From Pseudomonadota bacterium (GTDB lineage: Bacteria; Pseudomonadota; Alphaproteobacteria; Sphingomonadales; Sphingomonadaceae), in the NCBI GenBank assembly GCA_023413015.1, contig JAEZQR010000247.1:1-19763 (forward strand): a stretch of 19,763 nucleotides of DNA. The letters are read 5' to 3'. How positions within the stretch are numbered: the first letter of the stretch is position 1; every line of letters starts with the position of its first letter. The notes under the pieces were generated by a model, which was given only the letters and a program-made list of their open reading frames with translations, ran no database searches and had not been told where the DNA came from. The position numbers and the translations under genes are program-made. Below are positions 14,538 to 19,763 of the stretch, one piece after another.

Positions 14538-16816
14538 GCCCGGCGGCGACCAGCGCCGCCGTCGCCGCGCGCGAGATCCTGCGCCGGCTTCACGATGTCA
14601 TGGCCGCGCGCACCGGCGCCCAGGCCAAGCTCAACCGCGTCGTCGAGATCATCGCCGACGCGCTCCACTCCGAGGTCTGCTCGGTCTACCTGCTGCGCGA
14701 CGGCATGCTCGAGCTGTTCGCCACCAAGGGTCTGGCGCAGCAGGCGGTCCACGTCACCAAGCTCGGGATGGGCGAAGGCCTGACCGGCACGATCGCCGCG
14801 ACGCGCGCGCCGCTCAACCTCGCCGAGGCGAAGGCGCATCCGGCGTTCGTCTACCGCCCGGAGACGGGCGAGGAGCTGTTCCACAGCTTCGCCGGCGTGC
14901 CGATCATCCGCCGCGAGGCCTCGGTGGGCGTGCTCTGCGTCCAGCATGTCGAGCCGCGCCAGTATCAGGACGTCGAGATCGAGGCGCTCCAGACCACCGC
15001 GATGGTGCTGTCCGAACTGATCGCCAGCGCGGGGCTGATCGACGACGTGTCGATCGACAAGGTGCGCGCGCAGGCAAGCGGCCAAGCGCGGCTCTCGGGC
15101 CTCAAGCTCGTCGATGGGCTGGCGCGCGGCGTGGCGGTCTTCCACCAGCCGCGCATCGTGATCGAGCATACGGTCGCCGAGGATATCGAGGCTGAACGCA
15201 GCCGCGTCTACGACGCCTTCATCCGCATGCGCGAGCAGATCGACCGCATGATGGGGCAGGCCGAGTTCGCGGGGCCGGGCGACCACGACGATATCCTCGA
15301 AACCTACAAGATGTTCGCCTACGACGAGGGCTGGTCGCGGCGCATCAACGAGGCGATCGATTCGGGGCTCACCGCCGAGGCGGCGATCGCGCGCGTCCAG
15401 CAGCGCATGCGCGAGCGCATGCAGGCGATCGACGACCCCTATCTGCGCGAGCGCATGCACGACCTCGACGATCTGTCGAACCGGCTGATCCGCATCGTGT
15501 CGGGCAAGCTCGGCACGGCGGCGCAGCAGGGCATCAAGCAGGACACGATCCTCGTCGCACGCAACCTGGGACCCGCCGAGCTGCTCGAGTACGACCGGCG
15601 CTTCCTCAAGGGTGTGGTGATGGAGGAGGGCTCGCTCACCTCGCACGTCACCATCGTCGCACGCGCGATGGGCGTGCCGATGCTCGGCCGCGTCCGCGAC
15701 CTGCACCGGTCGGTGGTCGAGGGCGACCCGCTGCTCCTCGATGCGACGTCGAGCGCGCTGTTCGTCCGGCCGACCGCCACGGTGGTCAAGCAGTTCCAGG
15801 CGCTGAGCTCGCTGCGCGCCAAGCGGCAGGCCGAATATGCCAAGATCCGCGACCTGCCGGCGGTGTCGAAGGACGATGTCCGCGTCCAGCTCATGATCAA
15901 CGCCGGCCTGCGCGCCGACCTGTCGGGTTTTGAGCAGACCAACGCCGACGGCATCGGGCTCTTCCGCACCGAGTTCCAGTTCCTGGTATCGGCGACGCTG
16001 CCGCGCCGCGAGCGGCAGACGCGCCTCTATCGCGACGTGCTGGAGGCCGCCGGCGACAAGCCGGTGGTGTTCCGCACCGTCGATATCGGCGGCGACAAGG
16101 CCGTGCCCTACATGCGCGAGGAGGAGCGCGAGGAAGAGAACCCCGCGATGGGCTGGCGCGCGCTTCGCCTTGCGCTCGACCGCGCCGGCCTGATGAAGGT
16201 GCAGGCCCGCGCGCTGCTCGAGGCGGCGGCGGGGCGCACGCTCAACATCATGTTCCCGATGGTAAGCGAGCCGTGGGAGTTCGACGCGGCCAAGGCGCTG
16301 ATCGAGGAGCAGCGCCTCTGGATCGCCAGCGCGGGCCGGCCGCTCCCGAACGACGTCCGCTACGGCACGATGCTTGAGGTGCCCGCGCTCGCCGAGATGC
16401 TCGACGTGCTGCTGCCGCGGATCGACTTCCTGTCGGTCGGCACCAACGATCTCACCCAGTTCCTGTTCGCCGCCGACCGTTCGAACCCGCGGCTGGCGGA
16501 TCGCTACGACTGGCTGTCGCCGGCGGTGCTGCGTTTCCTGAAGCGCGTCATCGACGCCGCCAATGCGGCGGGCAAGCCGATCACCGTCTGCGGCGAGATG
16601 GGCGGCCGGCCGCTCGAGAGCCTCGCCCTGATGGCGCTCGGCATCGAGCGGCTGTCGATCACGCCCGCCGCGGTCGGGCCGATTAAGGCGATGGTACGCT
16701 CGGCCGAGATCCTGCCGCTGCGCGAGATGATGCAGGGGTGGTTGACCGAAGGACGCAACGACATTCGCGACCTGCTCGGGCGCGCTGCCGATGAGCAGGG
16801 GATTCTCAGAAACTAA
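14534..16816 (+). CDS. ptsP: phosphoenolpyruvate-protein phosphotransferase PtsP (EINtr)
   Basis: First enzyme of the nitrogen phosphotransferase system, taking phosphate from PEP to NPr. It has 760 residues, matching the GAF-bearing EINtr form rather than the sugar EI (about 575). An N-terminal GAF domain (about 18-165) is the site where glutamine or other signals act in relatives. Next come the NPr-binding helical domain (about 180-300) and the swivelling phosphohistidine domain with GSLTSHVTIVARAMGVPML, phosphorylated at His371. The PEP-binding TIM barrel has GLFRTEF (Arg478), the SVGTNDLTQF motif and the active-site Cys686 in CGEMGGRP. The start is a GTG overlapping the preceding stop (GTGA). 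NPr and EIIANtr are not in the window. The coupling to lysC and the flavoprotein suggests shared expression only. Confidence 0.96.
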   Translation: MSPAATSAAVAAREILRRLHDVMAARTGAQAKLNRVVEIIADALHSEVCSVYLLRDGMLELFATKGLAQQAVHVTKLGMGEGLTGTIAATRAPLNLAEAKAHPAFVYRPETGEELFHSFAGVPIIRREASVGVLCVQHVEPRQYQDVEIEALQTTAMVLSELIASAGLIDDVSIDKVRAQASGQARLSGLKLVDGLARGVAVFHQPRIVIEHTVAEDIEAERSRVYDAFIRMREQIDRMMGQAEFAGPGDHDDILETYKMFAYDEGWSRRINEAIDSGLTAEAAIARVQQRMRERMQAIDDPYLRERMHDLDDLSNRLIRIVSGKLGTAAQQGIKQDTILVARNLGPAELLEYDRRFLKGVVMEEGSLTSHVTIVARAMGVPMLGRVRDLHRSVVEGDPLLLDATSSALFVRPTATVVKQFQALSSLRAKRQAEYAKIRDLPAVSKDDVRVQLMINAGLRADLSGFEQTNADGIGLFRTEFQFLVSATLPRRERQTRLYRDVLEAAGDKPVVFRTVDIGGDKAVPYMREEEREEENPAMGWRALRLALDRAGLMKVQARALLEAAAGRTLNIMFPMVSEPWEFDAAKALIEEQRLWIASAGRPLPNDVRYGTMLEVPALAEMLDVLLPRIDFLSVGTNDLTQFLFAADRSNPRLADRYDWLSPAVLRFLKRVIDAANAAGKPITVCGEMGGRPLESLALMALGIERLSITPAAVGPIKAMVRSAEILPLREMMQGWLTEGRNDIRDLLGRAADEQGILRN

Positions 16817-16826
16817 GGTAAACAGC

Positions 16827-16859
16827 CCCGCTGGCGCGTTGTTCAGCGTTGACAGCGGG
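16827..16859. terminator. weak inverted repeat after ptsP
   Basis: CCCGCTG (16827-16833) and CAGCGGG (16853-16859) form a 7-base GC-rich stem with a 19-base loop just after the ptsP stop. There is no T-run after it, so it is not a classical terminator. The loop and right arm overlap a TTGACA hexamer that may be a promoter element for the next gene. Confidence 0.3.
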
Positions 16860-16880
16860 TTAGTAGCGCGCGAGGCTTGT
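16849..16880 (+). promoter_or_regulatory. possible promoter of the RodZ-like gene
   Basis: TTGACA at 16849-16854 is a perfect -35 hexamer. The region at the usual 16-19-base spacing (around 16871-16880, CGAGGCTTGT) is a poor -10. The element lies about 68 bases before the GTG start of the RodZ-like gene. It is plausible given the 105-base gap but not decisive. Confidence 0.3.
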
Positions 16881-16921
16881 AGCGGAGGGGCCGCAACGCC
16901 GATTGCGCGGGGGGACAAGAG

Positions 16922-17836
16922 GTGGTGGAAGAGTATCAGGCGCCGCTGGGCGAGGTTTTCGACATGCCGCCGCCGAGCGTGGGGCAACGGCTGGCGCGCG
17001 CGCGCGCCGACAAGGGCCTCGAACTCAGCGATCTGGCGCGCGACACGCGCATCCCGCAGCGGCATCTGGCAGCGATCGAAGCCGACAGCCACGATAGCCT
17101 GCCGGCGCTGACCTATACCCTCGGTTTCGTCCGCACGTTCGCGCGGATGGTCGACCTGCCCGAGGACGAGATCGCCGCGCAGTTCAAGGCGGAGACGACC
17201 AAGACCGCGCACGTGCCGCAGACGGTTTCGCTGGAGCCCGTCGACGAGGCTCGGCTGCCATCGCGCGGCATCGTCGCGGCGAGCGGCGTCGCCGTCGTCG
17301 CGATCGTGGCCGGCATGTGGGCCTGGGGCGCCGGCGTGTTCCAGAACGATCTGCCGCCGCCGCCCACCGATCCAGTGCCGCAGGTCGAAACGGCCGCAGC
17401 GGTGCCAGAACCGCTGACGCAGGCCTCGACCGAGCCGCTCGTCTCGGGCGACGCGCCCGTTCCGGGCACCGGCGATGCCGCTTTAGTGCCGGCCGCGGCA
17501 CCGGCGGTCGCGCCGGTATCGGCCGATCCTGCCACCACCGCCACGGCTATCGCTCAGCCGGTCGCCGGCGGCCCGGTCGTCCTCACCGCCTCGGAGGACG
17601 TCTGGATCAAGGTTTACGACAAGACCGAGCGCAAGACGGTGAAGATGGGCGTGCTGGCGCCGGGCGAAAGCTACGCCGTGCCGACCGACCGCGGCGACCT
17701 GCTGCTGTGGACCGGGCGCGCGGGCGCGCTCAAGGTCACGGTGGGCGGCAAGCCGGTACCATCGCTCGGCGGTCCGCGCGACACGGTGCAGGATGTGAGC
17801 CTCGCGCCGGCCGCGCTGCTGGCACGCGCCGGTTGA
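16922..17836 (+). CDS. RodZ-like membrane protein with N-terminal HTH and C-terminal DUF4115-type domain
   Basis: Single-pass inner-membrane protein of 304 residues. A cytoplasmic XRE/Cro-like helix-turn-helix (about 20-88) has VGQRLARARADKGLELSDLA, TRIPQRHLAAIE and the RodZ-typical LPALTYTLGFVRTFA. A transmembrane helix follows at about 115-138 (GIVAASGVAVVAIVAGMWAW). A Pro/Ala/Thr-rich periplasmic linker (about 142-215) leads to a C-terminal beta domain (about 222-295) with VVLTASEDVWIKVYD. RodZ links MreB to the wall-elongation machinery; whether this one does so or acts more as a regulator cannot be told. The start is GTG at 16922 or GTG at 16925, with GGGGGACAAGAGG upstream. ATG at 16964 would remove 14 residues outside the HTH. 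Followed after 154 bases by cpoB. Confidence 0.88.
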   Translation: MVEEYQAPLGEVFDMPPPSVGQRLARARADKGLELSDLARDTRIPQRHLAAIEADSHDSLPALTYTLGFVRTFARMVDLPEDEIAAQFKAETTKTAHVPQTVSLEPVDEARLPSRGIVAASGVAVVAIVAGMWAWGAGVFQNDLPPPPTDPVPQVETAAAVPEPLTQASTEPLVSGDAPVPGTGDAALVPAAAPAVAPVSADPATTATAIAQPVAGGPVVLTASEDVWIKVYDKTERKTVKMGVLAPGESYAVPTDRGDLLLWTGRAGALKVTVGGKPVPSLGGPRDTVQDVSLAPAALLARAG

Positions 17837-17990
17837 GGTGAGCGGCGCCGCGCACCGCGTCGGCGACCGACGCTGGTGACCTGCTGAGGCGCTTAATCGC
17901 AGGTAAAGCCGGCAGCGTTCAGCTTGCCAGCGAGTCGATGGTTGGGGCACAAGCGCCGGCCTTGGGTTCGGGTAGAGCGGGAGAACGGCG
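17837..17990. other. 154-base gap between the RodZ-like gene and cpoB
   Basis: No open frame with coding character, no clear hairpin-T-run terminator and no convincing promoter are seen. Its right end holds the cpoB ribosome-binding site (CGGGAGAA, about 17979-17986). A weak TTGCCA near 17925 could be part of a promoter. Confidence 0.4.
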
Positions 17991-18968
17991 ATGGTTCGGG
18001 CCATGCTGAAGACGATGGTGTGCGTAGCGGCACTCGCGGCGACGATGCCGGTGCTGGCGCAGGACACGCGGGAGATCGAGCGCCGCGTCGGCAAGCTCGA
18101 AGGCGAGTTGCGCGCGGTGCAGCGCAAGGTGTTCCCCGGCGGCGACAAGCGTTACTTCGAGCCCGAGTTCCAGCCGACCGATCAGGCGCCGGCCCAGCCG
18201 ACCGGCATTCCCGCCACCACGCCGATCGCCGACCTGACCTCGCGCGTCGACGCGATCGAGCGGCAGCTCCAGACCCTCACCGGCCAGGTTGAGCAGGCGA
18301 ACTTCAAGGTTCGCCAGATGGAAGAGGCGATGGCCAAGTTCCGCGCCGATACCGAATTCCGCCTGACGCAGATCGAGGGCGGCGGCGCGGCGGCGGCGAC
18401 ACCGCCGGCCGGGGCCGCGAGCGCTGCCGTGGAACCCGCACCCGCCAAGCCGACGGCAACGCCGGCCAAGCCCCCTGCCACGGCGACCAAGCCCGCGACG
18501 GCTGTCGCCAAGCCGGCCGCCGACACGACCCCGCCGGCGACGGACGAAGCTGCCCCCGCCAAGGCGGGCGATCCGATCGAGGCGGCCTATCAGGCGGCGT
18601 ACCTCAGCTACTCGAACCAGCAATATGCCAAGGCGGAAACGGCGCTCGCCGACTTCGTCGCGAAGAACCCGCGGCACCGCCGGGCGAGCCATGCGCAATA
18701 TTGGCTGGGCCGCACCTATCTGGCGCAGAAGCTGCCGGCGCAGGCGGCCAAGGCGTTCCTCGACAATTACCGCAACATGCCCAAGGGCGAGCGGGCGCCT
18801 GACAGCCTCTACTGGCTCGGCCAGTCGCTGATGGCGATGTCGCCGCCGCAGCCGGCCAAGGCCTGCGAGGTCTATGGCGAACTGAGCGCCGCCTACGGCG
18901 ACAAGCTGTCGGCCTCGCTCAAGGATCAGGTCGCCAAGGCACGCACCACCGCTAAGTGCGCAGCCTAG
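17991..18968 (+). CDS. cpoB: cell-division coordinator CpoB (YbgF), periplasmic TPR protein
   Basis: Periplasmic protein of 325 residues that in relatives links the Tol-Pal system with PBP1B during outer-membrane constriction. An N-terminal signal peptide (1-23, ending PVLA before QD) is followed by a predicted trimerising coiled coil (about 27-48 and 80-128) with REIERRVGKLEGEL and VEQANFKVRQMEEAM. A low-complexity Ala/Pro/Lys/Thr linker follows (131-190, repeated AKP/TP units). The C-terminal TPR domain (about 195-320) has YQAAYLSYSNQQYAKAETAL and HAQYWLGRTYLAQK, with DSLYWLGQSLM as a further repeat. GGGAG about 7 bases upstream supports ATG 17991 over Met5. The tol-pal genes that normally adjoin are not in the window. 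It overlaps the tilS start by 13 bases. Confidence 0.93.
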   Translation: MVRAMLKTMVCVAALAATMPVLAQDTREIERRVGKLEGELRAVQRKVFPGGDKRYFEPEFQPTDQAPAQPTGIPATTPIADLTSRVDAIERQLQTLTGQVEQANFKVRQMEEAMAKFRADTEFRLTQIEGGGAAAATPPAGAASAAVEPAPAKPTATPAKPPATATKPATAVAKPAADTTPPATDEAAPAKAGDPIEAAYQAAYLSYSNQQYAKAETALADFVAKNPRHRRASHAQYWLGRTYLAQKLPAQAAKAFLDNYRNMPKGERAPDSLYWLGQSLMAMSPPQPAKACEVYGELSAAYGDKLSASLKDQVAKARTTAKCAA

Positions 18969-19763
18969 CCGAGCGCGTCGAACAATTGATCGGGCGGCCG
19001 CTGGGGCCGCGCGAACCCTTCGCCGTCGCCGTCTCGGGCGGCGCCGACAGCCTGGCGCTGCTGCTGATGGCGCACGCAGCCTTCGGTTCGCGCGTTCGCG
19101 CGCTGACGGTGGATCACGGCTTGCGGCCGGCGGCGGCCGAGGAGGCGGCGCATGTCGCCGCGATCTGCGCGACGCTCGACGTGCCGCACCGCACGCTGCG
19201 GTGGGAGGGGGACAAGCCTGCCTCCAACCTCCAGGCGGCGGCGCGCGCAGCGCGCTATGCCCTGATGGGCGACTGGTGCGCCGCCGAGGGCGTGCCGTGG
19301 CTCGCGACCGCGCACCACCTCGACGATCAGGCCGAGACGATGCTGCTGCGCCTGTCGCGGGGCGCCGGGCTTGCCGGTCTGGCCGGGGTGCGCGCTTGCC
19401 GCGAGTTGCGCGAGGGCGTCGCCCTGCTGCGTCCGCTGCTCGATGTTCGGCGGCACGAACTGGCCGCGATCGTTGCCGCAGCCGGCCTCGCGCCGGTCGA
19501 CGATCCGTCCAACCGGGACGAGCGGTTCGATCGTACGCGGGCCCGCCGGCTGCTCGCGGAGACCGGCTGGCTCGACAGCGAACGGCTCGCGGCGAGCGCG
19601 TCGCATCTGGCCGACGCCGACGCGGCGCTCGCCTGGACAGCGGAACTGGCGTGGCGCGGCCGGGTGGAAGTTCAGGGCGCGCGACTAGTCGTTGATGGCG
19701 AGGGCTTGCCGCGCGAGCTTCAGCGGCGGCTGGTGGTGCGCGCGATCGCGACGCTGGCGGCCG
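18956..19763 (+). CDS. tilS: tRNA(Ile)-lysidine synthetase TilS, N-terminal part
   Basis: ATP-dependent enzyme that attaches lysine to C34 of the CAU-anticodon isoleucine tRNA, so that it reads AUA. The first 269 residues are visible and the frame runs off the right edge. The PP-loop is SGGADS (27-32). LTVDHGLRP, ARYALMGDW and the signature HHLDDQAET (120-128) followed by RLSRGAGLAGLAG identify TilS. The start is GTG at 18956, because a TAA stop in the same frame directly precedes it (18953-18955) and no ATG lies between it and the PP-loop. It sits within the cpoB end, overlapping by 13 bases, so reinitiation is likely. The end of the N-terminal domain and the C-terminal tRNA-binding domain are mostly outside the window. 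Confidence 0.95.
   Translation, partial: MRSLAERVEQLIGRPLGPREPFAVAVSGGADSLALLLMAHAAFGSRVRALTVDHGLRPAAAEEAAHVAAICATLDVPHRTLRWEGDKPASNLQAAARAARYALMGDWCAAEGVPWLATAHHLDDQAETMLLRLSRGAGLAGLAGVRACRELREGVALLRPLLDVRRHELAAIVAAAGLAPVDDPSNRDERFDRTRARRLLAETGWLDSERLAASASHLADADAALAWTAELAWRGRVEVQGARLVVDGEGLPRELQRRLVVRAIATLAA

Noticed and set aside
14366..17212. A 948-codon open frame on the minus strand opposite ptsP
   Set aside because: It is antisense to the whole of ptsP and has the His/Arg/Asp-rich composition typical of reverse-frame shadows in GC-rich genes; no family motif is seen and the plus-strand genes are unmistakable.
1..19763. CRISPR arrays, tRNA or rRNA genes, insertion sequences or prophage genes
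   Set aside because: All gaps were read on both strands; none contains spaced direct repeats, a tRNA cloverleaf, or transposase or phage coding sequence. The only repeats are the short palindromic elements and the 9-mer pair listed.

Overview
The window looks like chromosomal DNA from a GC-rich alphaproteobacterium, most likely a sphingomonad (Sphingomonas or a close relative). This is inferred from the strong G/C bias at third codon positions, several GTG starts, a palindromic intergenic repeat of the 'CATCCCGGC...GCCGGGATG' kind, and gene content: a ligase-associated DNA-repair set, tandem Crp/Fnr regulators, a LytS/LytTR two-component pair, UbiG, a lysC-flavin oxidoreductase-ptsP string, and a RodZ-like-CpoB-TilS string. 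I see no prophage, transposon, CRISPR array, tRNA or rRNA. No stretch longer than about 205 bases lacks a gene.

Region by region. Bases 1-112 (minus) hold the start of a small acidic protein that runs off the left edge. Bases 160-5273 hold three of the four partners of the Lhr/Exo/Lig/MPE DNA-repair group: the beta-CASP exonuclease (minus), then a glutathione S-transferase (minus), then the Lhr-Core helicase and the metallophosphoesterase PdeM/MPE (both plus). The ATP-dependent ligase that usually completes the set is not in the window. Bases 5395-6983 (minus) hold two paralogous Crp/Fnr-type regulators. A 3-methyladenine glycosylase (minus) and a putidaredoxin-type [2Fe-2S] ferredoxin (plus) are divergently arranged at 7126-8143. 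Bases 8205-11467 (plus) hold a membrane LytS-type histidine kinase, its overlapping LytTR response regulator and a two-domain ChrA chromate transporter. The chrA end overlaps the convergent ubiG end by 28 bases.

Bases 12304-16816 (plus) are a tightly coupled string: aspartate kinase (lysC), a nitronate-monooxygenase-like flavoprotein, and EINtr (ptsP), joined by 4-base ATGA and GTGA overlaps. The last block (16922 to the right edge, plus) has a RodZ-like HTH membrane protein, the periplasmic TPR protein CpoB/YbgF, and the N-terminal part of tRNA-Ile lysidine synthetase (TilS), whose GTG start lies inside the cpoB end.

Most genes are recognisable housekeeping or stress genes; I found no clear undescribed system. 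The points most worth checking are: a well-placed internal GTG start in lysC that would give a separate regulatory beta subunit; the split DNA-repair cluster without its ligase; two Crp/Fnr paralogues with no obvious ligand or Fe-S motif and a shared C-terminal CxCY; and a pair of mobile-looking palindromic repeats flanking the repair genes.
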